From positions 1,488,001-1,552,000 of the forward strand of contig CAJNDT010005913.1 of the NCBI GenBank assembly GCA_905221615.1: DNA of 64,000 nucleotides. Reading direction: 5' to 3'. Numbering within the stretch: position 1 is the first letter of the stretch; each line of letters starts with the position of its first letter. The notes under the pieces are model-generated. The model was not told the origin of the DNA, ran no database searches, and saw nothing but the letters and a program-made list of their open reading frames with translations. This DNA comes from Symbiodinium sp. CCMP2592. Lineage: Eukaryota > Sar > Dinophyceae > Suessiales > Symbiodiniaceae. A program made the translations under genes and the position numbers. Positions 25,983-35,657 of the stretch are shown in pieces.

Positions 25983-28900
25983 TTATTCTGTGATGAAATC
26001 GTTGCTGTCGATTCCTGATGTGCCGAATGGTCGGAACACGACACCGATGCTGGTCTCGGAGCGGATGTTGTCGTAGTTGACGGAGAGTCCGAGTGTCCCG
26101 ATCTGGAAGTTTCGGTTGAGGCTCGCGTTGAAGTTCTGGAAGTCCCCTCGGTCGAAGTTGTAGTTCGCGCTTGTTGAAACGGTGTACTTCTCAGTGAGTT
26201 CATAGCTCGTGCGTCCGAAGAGATAGGTCGCGTCGATGGCACGGATGTCACGGTATTCGATGGAACTGACAAATCCGGGCCGGTGCTCGACGAGGACTCC
26301 GGCGCTGGATCGTGCGGTTTGGTCCTGGTCCAGATCAAAGATGACCGAACCTGAGAACGCGAGCACATCGGTTGGGGAGAAGACGATGTCTGATCCGAGG
26401 TAGGTTCCGGGATTGGAGAGTTCGGGACGAGCGGAGAAGAAGTCCGGGATGACGGTGGTTCCGGCACGATCGCTCGACCACACATACTCGGTGTTGATCT
26501 TGAGGATGTCGGCGTCGCGCCAGCGTCCGGGGCCGCCGCGTTTGGTCTGCCATGTCTGCGTGACTCCGGCACGGATCATCGAACCACGCAAGAGTCCTTC
26601 GACATCATCGTCGAAGATCGGTGTGTCCCCCACTGCGAACGCGGAGTCGGCTTGCCAAAAGGTGACCGAAGGCTCGACGATGTGGCGGATGCGATGTATA
26701 TCGAGGAAGTCGCTGCTTGCATCGTCGTCCACCTTGGTGAGCGTGGTGGAGACGGTCATCCCAGCGGCGCCCCAGTAGCGGACATCGTCGGTTTGTGTCG
26801 GGGTGAATGTATCGAAGGAGGTGTCGTATGCGGTGATGCGTCCGGCGACGAATGGGGTGAGTCTGATCGGACCGGCATCGAAGCGGGCGCTGAGTTCGTG
26901 TCGAGTGTCGAAGCGTCCGACGGTGTCCTCGTCGAGTCCCAGAGCTCGCTGTGTGTCTGCGAGGGAGACTCCGGGTGCGGTTCCGAACGCGCCCATCGCG
27001 AGTCCGACGGTGTCGAAGCCGTACTCGGCTGCGGTGGGTTCTGAGAACCTAAGTCGCATTGCGCCGACGCTTGCTTCGAACTGGTAGTTGAAGATGCCGG
27101 GCATGGTCTCTTCGAACGGATCGTGCGTAACTGAAACGAAGCTCGCTTCGGGGATCTTGTCAACAGCGTATCCGGGGCTCTGCAGCAAGTGCTCAGCGCC
27201 GAAGAAGTCGTTGGGGCTTCCTGAGAGTTCCAGCGCGAACTGCGTGCGTTCTCCGGTGCGCTCGAGTCGGAGCATGGAGTCAAAGTCCACGGTCTCGCGT
27301 CCGAGTTGTTCATCGAATGCGGGGATGAATGCCTCGTCGGAGATGTAGGTTCCCTTGGTCACGAGTGTCCAGGGGTCCTGGAGTTCCCAGATATCGTGGA
27401 ACTGGATGATGCCTCGTGTTTCGTCGTCTCTTGGGATTTTGCGTCCTGCGGAGGTGATGTCTGTGCCGTTGTCCGAAGGGAGGAGGTAGGAGTAGAGCGA
27501 TCCGCTGTGTCTTGGGGTGTTCCAACTGCTGCTAACACCGAAAGCGAATCCGCGCTCGCCGTAGTAGTCGAGCTGGAGGCTGGCTTTGACATTGGGGATC
27601 GGATCTACACCGAAGAGCGAGTAGAGATCCCAGCGTGTTCGCAAAGCGAGTCCTGAGCGGTTGGTGTCTCCGATGCGGACTTCTTTGAGCGGGAATGCGT
27701 CGGAGTCACCTTTGACTCGTGGGACCCACATGATGGGGATGGATCCGAGTCGGAGGGTCACATTCTTGCCGTCGACATGGACTCTCCGGACGAGGTCTGA
27801 ACCTGGCTCGATGTCATCGACGGATTCGTCGTCTCCGAATCCGCTGGAGACACTTCCGACGAGTCCGAGCAGTCCACGTGGTTGTGGACGCTCGTTGCGG
27901 ACGGAGACTTTGAGTTTGGAGACACCGATGCTCAGGTCGGGCTCGAAGAACGCGCTGTTGGCAATTCGTGCTTTCTCGGCTTCGAACTCTCCCTGCGAGG
28001 TCTGACGCACGGAGTCGGCACGCAGGTACAACGGCATGTTGGTCCGCTGGTCCACAGTCCAGAACACGGCGTCGAGCATGAGCATCTTGTCACGCACGAG
28101 ATCAACATAGATCTTGGGTGAACGGACGGACCAGTCGGCGTTTCCTGCAAACACGCCTCCTTCGAGGTAGATGCCTTCGATTTCCGATGCGTTGAGCTGG
28201 GATGGGGATGCGGTGGTGTTGGTGTCTTCACGCAGGAAGATCACGGCTCGCTCGGCTTGCAGGTCCATCGTCTGGCGCGATGCGGGGTCCTGGTACTGCA
28301 TCGTGACCCCACCCTCGGCGGTGATGGTTGGTGGACGCGCGGGTTGTGTGTCGCTTGCTTGTTGAGCGCCTTGGACGACGACCTTGCCGTCGATCGCGAT
28401 GGAGAAGATCCCAGTAGCTCGGAAGATGGGGTCTGGAGGTGGTTGGGTTGGCGCTGTAGGTTGTGTGGATGCGGTTTGCTCGTCGCGCTCATCGCTTCTG
28501 TTTGCTTGGGTTGGTGGCGCGATTGGTTCGTTGGTGATCGGATCGGTGCGCTGGGCGACTTGTTCGGCGCGTCCGAGTGTGGACTCGAGGACCTTGCGGA
28601 CGCGGGATTCTTTGCGATCGGTTTCTGGGACTGGGAGGACGCGATCGGAGCGGGCGACTTGCTCGGCGGAGGAGATGGTTGAGGGGGGGAGTTCTTTGGG
28701 CGCCCAGCGGAGGGTTTGTTGTTGGGGTTCGGCTGGTTCTTGCTGGAGCAAGCGCCGGTTGTAGAGGTCTTGTGAGCGCTCCATGAACTCGACGAGGTCT
28801 TTGCGGTTTGGGGGCTCGTTGAGTTGTCCGCCGAGCGTGAGTTTGATGGTGTCTTGGAGGTTGATGATTGCTCGGACTGGGACGCGGTCTCCTTTGAAGG

Positions 28901-29264
28901 AGCCGTCGTTGGAGGTGAGTTTCTCAAAGATCCCGAAGAACTGGTAGGTGTTTGCGTCGATCGGACGCAACCAGATGTCCGCTCTGCGGGCACTGAGTGC
29001 TGAGCCTCCGACGGTGACGCGGACATCGCGGTCCAGGACGATGCGGTTGGTGTTTCCGGATTTCCAGACCCAACCCGATTCTGCGGCGAGGGTGATGATC
29101 CCGGCGATGGGTTCGACGGCGAGGGAGATGTCGTCGAAGGATTGGCTGGTAGGTTGGTTGGTGCTTTGGATCAGGTTCGCTGATGCGGCGAGGGAGCAGG
29201 ACGAGCCGGCACAGATCGCGAGGGCCGCGATGATGGAATGTGCGGTTGTCCAGGGTGTGGGCAT
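25983..29264 (-). CDS. LptD-like LPS-assembly outer-membrane protein (OstA family)
   Basis: A ~1093-residue outer-membrane protein. The start at 29264 (MPTPWTTAHSIIAALAICAG, a signal peptide) follows AGGA; a longer frame to 29342 is less likely. The N-terminal half has repeated OstA-like strands (RDVRVTVGGSALSARRADIWL, then MDLQAERAVIFLRED and APNxx-type strands). A Pro/Gln/Thr-rich low-complexity spacer lies near residues 180-290. The C-terminal ~550 residues show alternating beta-strand patterns and end in VVFRPFGTSGI, consistent with the LptD barrel. It would insert LPS in the outer leaflet with LptE. The low-complexity spacer is longer than in proteobacterial LptD. No other lpt genes are nearby. 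Confidence 0.8.
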   Translation of the reverse strand: MPTPWTTAHSIIAALAICAGSSCSLAASANLIQSTNQPTSQSFDDISLAVEPIAGIITLAAESGWVWKSGNTNRIVLDRDVRVTVGGSALSARRADIWLRPIDANTYQFFGIFEKLTSNDGSFKGDRVPVRAIINLQDTIKLTLGGQLNEPPNRKDLVEFMERSQDLYNRRLLQQEPAEPQQQTLRWAPKELPPSTISSAEQVARSDRVLPVPETDRKESRVRKVLESTLGRAEQVAQRTDPITNEPIAPPTQANRSDERDEQTASTQPTAPTQPPPDPIFRATGIFSIAIDGKVVVQGAQQASDTQPARPPTITAEGGVTMQYQDPASRQTMDLQAERAVIFLREDTNTTASPSQLNASEIEGIYLEGGVFAGNADWSVRSPKIYVDLVRDKMLMLDAVFWTVDQRTNMPLYLRADSVRQTSQGEFEAEKARIANSAFFEPDLSIGVSKLKVSVRNERPQPRGLLGLVGSVSSGFGDDESVDDIEPGSDLVRRVHVDGKNVTLRLGSIPIMWVPRVKGDSDAFPLKEVRIGDTNRSGLALRTRWDLYSLFGVDPIPNVKASLQLDYYGERGFAFGVSSSWNTPRHSGSLYSYLLPSDNGTDITSAGRKIPRDDETRGIIQFHDIWELQDPWTLVTKGTYISDEAFIPAFDEQLGRETVDFDSMLRLERTGERTQFALELSGSPNDFFGAEHLLQSPGYAVDKIPEASFVSVTHDPFEETMPGIFNYQFEASVGAMRLRFSEPTAAEYGFDTVGLAMGAFGTAPGVSLADTQRALGLDEDTVGRFDTRHELSARFDAGPIRLTPFVAGRITAYDTSFDTFTPTQTDDVRYWGAAGMTVSTTLTKVDDDASSDFLDIHRIRHIVEPSVTFWQADSAFAVGDTPIFDDDVEGLLRGSMIRAGVTQTWQTKRGGPGRWRDADILKINTEYVWSSDRAGTTVIPDFFSARPELSNPGTYLGSDIVFSPTDVLAFSGSVIFDLDQDQTARSSAGVLVEHRPGFVSSIEYRDIRAIDATYLFGRTSYELTEKYTVSTSANYNFDRGDFQNFNASLNRNFQIGTLGLSVNYDNIRSETSIGVVFRPFGTSGIDSNDFITE

Positions 29265-29398
29265 GGCGGGTCCTGCGTTAGATGCCGGCTTGGGTCGGGA
29301 TCGTTTGGGTCGATCTATCGTATGGCGCTTGGAGCGAATCACAAGTCGATCACTACCCTAGGCATGGAAGTTGCTCGACCATGCTCTATACTCGTTCT

Positions 29399-30394
29399 AT
29401 GAGCACACACACTTCTCGGCGGATGATCTCCCAGATGAACCCCTCAGAGCGTCTTGACGGCGTCTTCGCGATCGCGAACGCTCAGCAGGGGATGACCAAG
29501 AACGGCAAGCCTTACCTGCGCTGCTTGCTTGGGGATGCGTCTGGACAGACGGCGGGACGGATGTGGTCGATCGACGAGGCGCATTTCCAGCGCCTCCCCA
29601 CTGATGGCTTTGTGTGGGTCGAGGGCGAGACGCAGGCGTATCAGGGGGAGCTGCAGATCATCATCCATACGATCGAGGCGCATGATCCGAGTCCGGAGGA
29701 GCTGCGTGAGCTGCTCCCGAGCTGTGAGCGTGATCCCAAGGAGATGTTCAGCGAGGTCGTTGAGATGCTTCAGACGCTGGAACATCCCGCGATGAAGGCG
29801 CTTGCGGATGCGTACCTCAGCGACGAATACCTGATGGACGCGTTCCGGACCGCTCCCGCTGCTGTCCGACTCCATCATGCGTACCTCGGTGGGCTGCTTG
29901 AGCATACGCTGACGCTGATGCAGATCGCGGACAAGATCTGTCCGCTGTATCCGAAGATCAATCGGGACATCGTGCTGATGGGGCTGTTCCTCCATGACCT
30001 CGGGAAGACGAGAGAACTGTTTTATGATCGCGGGTTTGGATACTCGGATCGTGGGGAGTTGATTGGGCACCTTGTTGAGGGCGCGATCATGCTCCATGAC
30101 AAGGCGCAGCAGATGATGCGTGAGAGCGGGACGCGGATGCCTGCGGGCGCGATGACGATTTTGCAGCACATCATCATCTCGCACCACGAGCGTCCTGAGT
30201 ATGGGGCCGCGAAGATCCCGTCGTCTCCTGAGGCGGTGCTGGTCTCGCAGATCGACAACCTCGACGCGAAGACGGTCATGACGATCGCGGCGGCTCGTCC
30301 AGAGCGCGAGAACACGGCGCTGGGTGGGAACTTCACTGAGAAGAACTGGGCACTTGGGACAAAGGTGTACAAGCCCGATCCGCTGGCCGATTAA
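29399..30394 (+). CDS. YhaM-like 3'-5' exoribonuclease (OB-fold plus HD domain)
   Basis: A 331-residue protein. The ATG at 29399 is taken; 29423 is an alternative. The N-terminal ~90 residues form a nucleic-acid-binding OB fold (DGVFAIANAQQGMTKNGKPYL). The rest is an HD-type metal phosphohydrolase with HHAYLGGLLEHT, then FLHDLGKTREL and HHERPEYG. This architecture is that of Bacillus YhaM, an exoribonuclease. It is divergent from the LptD-like gene, with a 134-base gap, and is followed after 30 bases by the first copy of the palindrome family. Its role in RNA turnover is inferred from the architecture. Confidence 0.85.
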   Translation: MSTHTSRRMISQMNPSERLDGVFAIANAQQGMTKNGKPYLRCLLGDASGQTAGRMWSIDEAHFQRLPTDGFVWVEGETQAYQGELQIIIHTIEAHDPSPEELRELLPSCERDPKEMFSEVVEMLQTLEHPAMKALADAYLSDEYLMDAFRTAPAAVRLHHAYLGGLLEHTLTLMQIADKICPLYPKINRDIVLMGLFLHDLGKTRELFYDRGFGYSDRGELIGHLVEGAIMLHDKAQQMMRESGTRMPAGAMTILQHIIISHHERPEYGAAKIPSSPEAVLVSQIDNLDAKTVMTIAAARPERENTALGGNFTEKNWALGTKVYKPDPLAD

Positions 30395-30424
30395 GTCTGA
30401 CACCTTCTACAAGTGATATTTGGC

Positions 30425-30474
30425 GCACCAAGGCACCCATCATCCCTGTGTGGGGATGATGAGTTCCTGTGTGC
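30425..30474. repeat. Intergenic palindrome family copy A
   Basis: A 50-base imperfect inverted repeat with 22-base arms (about 18 of 22 positions complementary) that begins GCACCAAGGCACCC and ends TTCCTGTGTGC. It sits between two convergent genes, 30 bases after the exoribonuclease stop and 19 bases past the lipoprotein stop. There is no T-run on either strand. Confidence 0.8.
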
Positions 30475-30493
30475 TTGCGTGTTTGTGAAATGC

Positions 30494-30805
30494 TCAGTAG
30501 CCGTTGACATGTGTCGGGCGGAGTTGTGTTGGGCTATTGAGTCGTGTTTGTCCTGAGAGGTGGGCGTCGTAGCCGTGGACATGGTTTGGGGAGAAGACTC
30601 CGGACATTGAGCCTGAGTTTGTTGATCCGGCTGATGTTCGATAGCCGTGCACATGGTTCGGGGAGAAGACCTTCTGCGGCGTGCTTGAGAGCTGGTTGGA
30701 CTGGGTGGATTCGCATCCGATCATCGTGGTGGAGAGTAGTCCGAAGATGCCGAAGGATGCGTACAGAACGATCGCGCGTTGACCATTGAGTTTCTTGTTT
30801 TTCAT
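30494..30805 (-). CDS. Small lipoprotein with NHVHGY repeats
   Basis: A 103-residue exported protein with an AAAGGA ribosome site. The N terminus is a lipoprotein signal (hydrophobic segment, then TTMIGC with lipidation expected at the cysteine). The mature part has two FSPNHVHGY units and a final variant RPTHVNGY, separated by Ser/Thr-rich spacers. I recognise no family. The gene lies 88 bases downstream of the ECF sigma gene on the same strand, so it is probably transcribed with it. The His-containing repeats might bind metal or act as a surface ligand, but this is speculation. Confidence 0.75.
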   Translation of the reverse strand: MKNKKLNGQRAIVLYASFGIFGLLSTTMIGCESTQSNQLSSTPQKVFSPNHVHGYRTSAGSTNSGSMSGVFSPNHVHGYDAHLSGQTRLNSPTQLRPTHVNGY

Positions 30806-30893
30806 AACAGGTTCCTTTCGAGAGCGACTTCCTGCATCTTCTCACACGGAGAGATCGCTCGATACAGATATAGAGAACCTCGATGCGGATTGG

Positions 30894-31625
30894 TTACAGC
30901 ATTCTTTCAGTTTTTTGCTCGGTCTTGAGGCGAGACAGCACTGTGTGCACGATCGAGTCGCATTGGTGACCAGCGAAGGAGAAGCGTTCGATGAGCTGAT
31001 CGTCTGATGCGTTCCGCATGATCCGCTCGAAACTCTTCTTTGCGCGATGCAGCTGGACTTTGACATTGGAGTCGCTGATCTGGAGGCACTCGGCGGTTTC
31101 CTGCGTTGAGAGTCCCTCGACGAGTCTGAGCATGAGCACAGAGCGATGCATGGGCTGGAGCTGATCGAAGGCTTCGCAGACCAGGAGCTTAGTATCGGGA
31201 TTCAGCGTGTCTTCCTGAGTGGTGCTCCGGCTCAAGACCGATCGGACTCGGCTCAGCGAGGGGAGGTGTCTTGTGCGGACGGATTGCGCTCGCTTTCGGC
31301 GCAGTGCTTCGTGGTAGGTGATGCGGGTGATCCAGGTTGAGAATCGGGCGCGACCCTCGAAGCTACGGAGCGACGCGAACGCGTTCATGTACGCTTCCTG
31401 GACGACATCTTCGGCTTCGGTGTCGTCCTTGACGACAGCTCTGGCAACTCGGAAGAGACGCTGGTTGTAGCGTCGCATCAGTCGCTCGAAGGCGGCGGGG
31501 TCATTCTCGAGGATCGCCTGGATGACCTGCTCGTCTGATTCTTCGGGTGGTGCATCTTGCAATACGCTGGGAGCGATGTTTATCGCGAGCGTGGAAGGTT
31601 TTCTGGTTGCGTGCTGTGTAAGCAT
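30894..31625 (-). CDS. ECF-type RNA polymerase sigma factor
   Basis: A 243-residue sigma-70 family protein. The start at 31625 (MLTQHATRKPS) has GAGGGA six bases upstream; the frame stays open further upstream, but that part overlaps the palindrome copy and the neighbouring gene. Region 2 has FERLMRRYNQRLFRVARAVV and the DAEDVVQEAYMNAF helix, and region 4 has LQPMHRSVLMLRLVEGLSTQETAECL. A ~35-residue C-terminal extension contains HQCDSIVH. An N-terminal ~40-residue stretch precedes region 2. No anti-sigma factor is adjacent; the downstream gene is a small repeat lipoprotein. It may control the secreted-protein genes around it, but no target promoter was found. Confidence 0.92.
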   Translation of the reverse strand: MLTQHATRKPSTLAINIAPSVLQDAPPEESDEQVIQAILENDPAAFERLMRRYNQRLFRVARAVVKDDTEAEDVVQEAYMNAFASLRSFEGRARFSTWITRITYHEALRRKRAQSVRTRHLPSLSRVRSVLSRSTTQEDTLNPDTKLLVCEAFDQLQPMHRSVLMLRLVEGLSTQETAECLQISDSNVKVQLHRAKKSFERIMRNASDDQLIERFSFAGHQCDSIVHTVLSRLKTEQKTERML

Positions 31626-31722
31626 AGAGGTCCCTCGATATCGGCCCTGATTGACCGCGGCCCTCTTGCTTGAGGGAACAGCGCATCGGGTTTCAATATT
31701 CCGAGACTTAGTGAGATTGAGC

Positions 31723-31772
31723 GCACCAAGGCACTCATCATCCCCCCACAGGGATGATGAGTGCCTGTGTGC
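31723..31772. repeat. Intergenic palindrome family copy B
   Basis: 50 bases with the same start (GCACCAAGGCACTC) and end (GCCTGTGTGC) as copy A; the core arms are CATCATCCCC/GGGATGATG. It lies within a few bases of the stop codon of the dockerin gene at 31777-32574 (minus strand), between that gene and the sigma factor. Confidence 0.8.
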
Positions 31773-31776
31773 TTGG

Positions 31777-32574
31777 TTATTCGCATCCCATGCCGTAGAG
31801 GTCGAGGAACTTGGAGACATCGAGGAAGTTGAGGTTGCCGTCTTCGTTGAGATCTCCGGGACAAGGCTCGATTGGGTTGGGGTCTTCTCCGATGCGTGCT
31901 TCGTAATCGAGGTGGCGTCCAGACTCAACGAGGGCTGGATTGAAGGGCAAGAAACCCCACCTAGCTTCTCCTGATCTGTAGGTGTTTCCAGTCCAATTGA
32001 TCTCAATCATGTAGGGACGTTCGTCAGTGCGGACGAGGTAGTATGCGTTTGGATCTGATGGGAGGTTTGGAATCGCGTCCGTGAATGCTGGGCCGTCGAG
32101 CGATGTGAGGGAGAACGAGAGCTCTCCGAACTCGTTGGTTCCGAACAAACCGTTGGGAGAGATATTGACTAGGTAGACGCTTAAGTCCCAGTGACCAGTA
32201 AAGGGATCTCTGGTCATCTGCAGCTCAGGGGGAATACCTCCGCTGCTTGTGAAGACTTCCTTGGTCAGGATTAGATCTGGGGCTTCGCTCGGTCGGTAGA
32301 TCGGGTTCTCCAGCGTATTGGCGGCGTTGAGCTCGACGGTGATCTCCTCGATCGGGAAGATCGCGAGGTCTTGGAACACCTGTCCGGGTTCTCCGGCATT
32401 GAGCAGGACCTTGACATTCACCATCGTGAATCTGAATCCGGGTTCCGGGATTGGCTCGGGTTCAGACGCAGCGTTGAACTCCAGCTCGATATACGGCTGC
32501 GCGATGGCAACAGTGCATGCGATCGATGTCGTGATGATGGCGAAGAGTGCGAGTATGAATGTGTGTTGCTTCAT
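31777..32574 (-). CDS. Secreted YIELEF-family protein with one dockerin-like repeat (paralog 1)
   Basis: A 265-residue exported protein with AAAGGA ribosome site and a signal peptide ending AIAQ. The mature protein opens with PYIELEFNAA, a start shared with the gene at 32590 and similar to those at 41455 and 54817. The two neighbours share long matching stretches (LPSDPNAYY, GTNEF). The C terminus is a single dockerin-like repeat, PCPGDLNEDGNLNFLDVSKFLDLYG, ending GMGCE. It is probably a beta-rich extracellular protein of unknown function. It is 15 bases downstream of its closest paralog, so they probably form a tandem duplication and one transcript. Confidence 0.82.
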   Translation of the reverse strand: MKQHTFILALFAIITTSIACTVAIAQPYIELEFNAASEPEPIPEPGFRFTMVNVKVLLNAGEPGQVFQDLAIFPIEEITVELNAANTLENPIYRPSEAPDLILTKEVFTSSGGIPPELQMTRDPFTGHWDLSVYLVNISPNGLFGTNEFGELSFSLTSLDGPAFTDAIPNLPSDPNAYYLVRTDERPYMIEINWTGNTYRSGEARWGFLPFNPALVESGRHLDYEARIGEDPNPIEPCPGDLNEDGNLNFLDVSKFLDLYGMGCE

Positions 32575-32589
32575 GATGTGGTCCTTTGC

Positions 32590-33375
32590 TTACTCGCATC
32601 CCATGCTGTAGAGATCGAGGAACTTGGAGACATCGAGAAAGTTAAGGTTGCCGTCTTCGTTGAGATCTCCGGGACATGACTCGCTTTTGTTGGTTCTTTC
32701 ACCGATGCGTGATTCGAGACCGATCCACTTCCCGTTGTCGCTTGGTGAACCTGGGTTTGGGTTGTTGAGGTTGTAGATCCAGTGTGCGTTTCCAAAGTGG
32801 GTGGATCCTGACCAGTTCATGGTGATGCCGTAGAAACTGGATGGGTCGCGTGCTGGGTAGTACGCGTTTGGATCTGATGGGAGGTTTGGGAGCGCGTTGT
32901 TGATCGCGACTGGATCGATGGTGGGCATGCTGATCGTGACATCGGTGAACTCGTTGGTGCCGAAGATTCCGGTTGCGGAGATGTTTGTGAGGAAGATCGA
33001 GAAGTCCCAGTATCCGGTGCTGGGGTCCTCGAAGAGGATGAGCTCAGGTGGGAAGAAATCTGAGTCCGAGTCCGATTTGGTGAGTGTGAGCATCGGCGCG
33101 GTGCGTGCGAAGAAGCGTTTGCCTTCGATGTCGCTGCTCTGATCGAGTTCGATGGTGATCTCTTCGACATCGAAGATTCCTACACCTCCAGAGACATCCC
33201 CCACTTGCGCCGTATCGAGCAGCAGTGTCACGCGGATGGTCCTGAACTCGTAATCCGGCGACGGCGAACGATCAGTCGCGGCGTTGAACTCCAGCTCGAT
33301 ATACGGCTGGGCGGATGCGACAAGATTCATACACGCAATCGCAAAGATTGCGATTGCTAGAAGTACAGATTTCAT
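32590..33375 (-). CDS. Secreted YIELEF-family protein with one dockerin-like repeat (paralog 2)
   Basis: A 261-residue exported protein with GAGGGAG ribosome site and signal peptide ending ASAQ. The body is a clear paralog of the 31777-32574 product (same opening PYIELEFNAA, same IFDVEEITIEL-type strand, same LPSDPNAYY). The tail is a single dockerin-like repeat with the same DLNEDGNLNFLDVSKFLDLY core, ending SMGCE. The identical tail next to a more diverged body suggests recent gene conversion or strong constraint on the tail. Function is unknown. Confidence 0.82.
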   Translation of the reverse strand: MKSVLLAIAIFAIACMNLVASAQPYIELEFNAATDRSPSPDYEFRTIRVTLLLDTAQVGDVSGGVGIFDVEEITIELDQSSDIEGKRFFARTAPMLTLTKSDSDSDFFPPELILFEDPSTGYWDFSIFLTNISATGIFGTNEFTDVTISMPTIDPVAINNALPNLPSDPNAYYPARDPSSFYGITMNWSGSTHFGNAHWIYNLNNPNPGSPSDNGKWIGLESRIGERTNKSESCPGDLNEDGNLNFLDVSKFLDLYSMGCE

Positions 33376-33463
33376 GCTGATGGATCTCCCTCACGGATGT
33401 GAATTCTCTTAGCAAACTGTACCTGAATTCCATGGATGTCACAAGCAAAATTCGACCACACAC

Positions 33464-33513
33464 GCACCAAGGCACTCATCATCCCTGAGGGGGGATGATG
33501 AGTTCCTGTGTGC
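33464..33513. repeat. Intergenic palindrome family copy C
   Basis: 50 bases, GCACCAAGGCACTC...TTCCTGTGTGC, with arms CATCATCCC/GGGATGATG. It lies ~40 bases after the stop of the S74-type gene (33555-35456, minus strand) and upstream of the 32590-33375 gene. Confidence 0.8.
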
Positions 33514-33554
33514 TTGGTTCTTGGATCGATTGATGGTTGATCGAATGATCGGGG

Positions 33555-35456
33555 TTAGTTCTCGATCAGGTAGCGGACCATTTGCTTGAGCTGCTCGAGT
33601 TCGGATCGGAGCTGGTCGTTCTCGGCTTGCAGTTCTTGGATGTGCTTGGCGTTCTCGCTGCGGAGTTCTTGGATCGCTCCGACGACGAGGGCTTCGAATC
33701 CGGTTTGGTCGAGGTAGAGGTAGCCGTCGTCTGCGGTGTGGACCCACTGTGGGATGACCTGCTGGACTTCTTGTGCGATGAATCCTTGCTGGATGCCCTT
33801 TGCGTAGGAGAAGTGGTCTTTGTTGGTGTATTCGAAGTTCACTGGGCGGAGCGCGGTGAGTGTTTCGAGGGAGCCTTGCATCGGGGTGATGTTTTTCTTG
33901 AGGCGTTGATCGGAGAAGACTGACCAGCTCCCGCCTCCGGTTTTGGCGGCTGATCCTGAGACGGCAAGCTCAAAGCTATGAGCGGATGCTGTACCGATCG
34001 AGATTTGATTGTCAACTGTGACCGTTCCAGCACTTGACACGATCAAGGCGAAGTTGCCATCCCCTTTGTCCACACGGAATGGGGTCTGCGTTGCTGAGCC
34101 GCGTACATGGAGCTTCGCGTTTGGAGTGCTGTCACCCACACCAAGATCATTCACGATGTAGACATCACCGGCGGCTGCGGAGCCGGTGTCTCCGAGCGTG
34201 ATACCGCCGCTTGATGAAATGTGCATGCGTCGTGTGCCGTTGGTCAAGACCTCGAGGGGGACTCGTCCTGATTCGGCGTTGACGTGGAGTTTGGCGCTTG
34301 GTTCGTTTTCTCCGACTCCGAGGTTGTTGACGACATAGGTGTCTCCCGCGGGGACGATGGTGGAGTTCCCTCCGAGTGAGACACCGCCGTTGGCGTTGAC
34401 GCGGATGCGTGTGAGTCCGTCGTGCTGGACGCGGAAGGCGGACTCACCGGCGGGTGCGTTGATGTGGATCTCGTCGGTTGGTGAGGTGGTGCCTACCCCG
34501 ACGCGTCCTTCGAAGTAGTTTCTTCCGCCTTCGAAGTATCCTGCGTATCCCGAGGCGCTGTTGGTGGATCCTTGGATTGCGTAGTTGGTTCCGGAGTTTG
34601 CGTATGCGTATGCGCGGAGTCCGGTGCCTGTAGTGGAGTGTGTTTCGAACAAACCGCCGATGCTGTTGCCTGAGGGTGCAGTTGCTTGACCGAAGATCCC
34701 GATGCCTTCGGACTTTGTGGATTGTCCACGGATCCCGGTACCAAAGAGACTGAGTGCGTAGATCGCGGTTTCATCGTTGAGCGATGCTCGTACAAAGAGC
34801 GGGTTGTTTGGTTCGTCCCACCCGATCCCGACATACCCGTCTGTGTAATAGGTTCGTGTCCCTGATCGATCCCAATGTGAATCACCTGCGGGCCCTTGGT
34901 TTCCTTGTGGTCCTTGCGGGCCTTCAGGACCTTGCGGACCTTCTGGTCCTTCGGGGCCTTCGGGGCCTTGTGCGCCGTCGGCGCCGTCTTGACCGTCTTG
35001 TCCTGGTTCACCTTGTTCGCCTTGTGGGCCCTGGTCGCCTTGGGGTCCTTGTGGGCCTTGGGGTCCTTCGTTGCCTGTGAGTGCGAACTGGGCGACTGGT
35101 GTTGCGTTGACACGTTGGTTCGGTGAGAGGGTGACGAATGATCCGCCGTCGTCTACGGAGCGGACAGCGAATTCGAGGAAACGTTCTGAACCATCGAAGG
35201 CGGAGGGGCCGAAGTCGAGATCGAGCGTGAAGGTACCCTCGCTGACGACGACGTTGGCGAACTCGGTGGATCCGATTTGTGTCCCGATGTCGTCGAGGAG
35301 TCTGATCTGGAACTCGTAGATGCCGTCGGCGAGTTGTCCGTCGTTGACGAGGTGTCCCTGGTAGGTGAATGTGGTGGGTGTCGCGTGGGCTGGTGTGGTG
35401 GTGATGAACGACGAAGCCGCGATGATCGCGGCGGCGGTGATTGAACGGATCGACAT
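33555..35456 (-). CDS. Secreted collagen-like protein with peptidase S74 (endosialidase chaperone) domain
   Basis: A 633-residue exported protein with ribosome site AGAGAGGGA. A signal peptide is followed by an N-terminal domain ([21 protein letters not shown]), also found in the genes at 35658 and 50204. Residues ~128-191 are about 21 Gly-X-Y triplets (GPQGPQGPQ and GPEGPEG type), a collagen-like triple helix. Then come beta-rich repeats with [21 protein letters not shown] units. The C terminus has the S74 chaperone ([12 protein letters not shown], near residue 517, and [15 protein letters not shown]), which drives trimerisation and self-cleavage in phage tail fibres, then a coiled coil. It is probably a trimeric surface fibre. 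Confidence 0.87.
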   Translation of the reverse strand: MSIRSITAAAIIAASSFITTTPAHATPTTFTYQGHLVNDGQLADGIYEFQIRLLDDIGTQIGSTEFANVVVSEGTFTLDLDFGPSAFDGSERFLEFAVRSVDDGGSFVTLSPNQRVNATPVAQFALTGNEGPQGPQGPQGDQGPQGEQGEPGQDGQDGADGAQGPEGPEGPEGPQGPEGPQGPQGNQGPAGDSHWDRSGTRTYYTDGYVGIGWDEPNNPLFVRASLNDETAIYALSLFGTGIRGQSTKSEGIGIFGQATAPSGNSIGGLFETHSTTGTGLRAYAYANSGTNYAIQGSTNSASGYAGYFEGGRNYFEGRVGVGTTSPTDEIHINAPAGESAFRVQHDGLTRIRVNANGGVSLGGNSTIVPAGDTYVVNNLGVGENEPSAKLHVNAESGRVPLEVLTNGTRRMHISSSGGITLGDTGSAAAGDVYIVNDLGVGDSTPNAKLHVRGSATQTPFRVDKGDGNFALIVSSAGTVTVDNQISIGTASAHSFELAVSGSAAKTGGGSWSVFSDQRLKKNITPMQGSLETLTALRPVNFEYTNKDHFSYAKGIQQGFIAQEVQQVIPQWVHTADDGYLYLDQTGFEALVVGAIQELRSENAKHIQELQAENDQLRSELEQLKQMVRYLIEN

Positions 35457-35572
35457 GTCGGGGGTCCCTCTCTCTGGATTTTGGAACGAATGAGCCGGAT
35501 TCTAACGCGGTTTGGGATGCTCAGCAAGAGAATAGTCTGAGTCTCAGGGTGGGAAAATTCCCGATACATGGC

Positions 35573-35633
35573 GCACCAAGGTACTCATCATCACCTGTTT
35601 GTAAAGACGGGGGGATGATGAGTTCCTGTGTGC
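35573..35633. repeat. Intergenic palindrome family copy D (long loop)
   Basis: 61 bases, same ends as copies A-C (GCACCAAGGTACTC...TTCCTGTGTGC) but with a longer loop containing GTTTGTAAAGACGG. It lies 25 bases after the stop of the 35658-37157 gene (minus strand). The loop resembles that of copy E. Confidence 0.78.
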
Positions 35634-35657
35634 TTGTTTGGATGACGAACGGATGGA

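Noticed and set aside
31626-32006. N-terminal extension of the sigma factor frame
   Set aside because: It overlaps palindrome copy B and the next gene out of frame; the start at 31625 has a good ribosome site.
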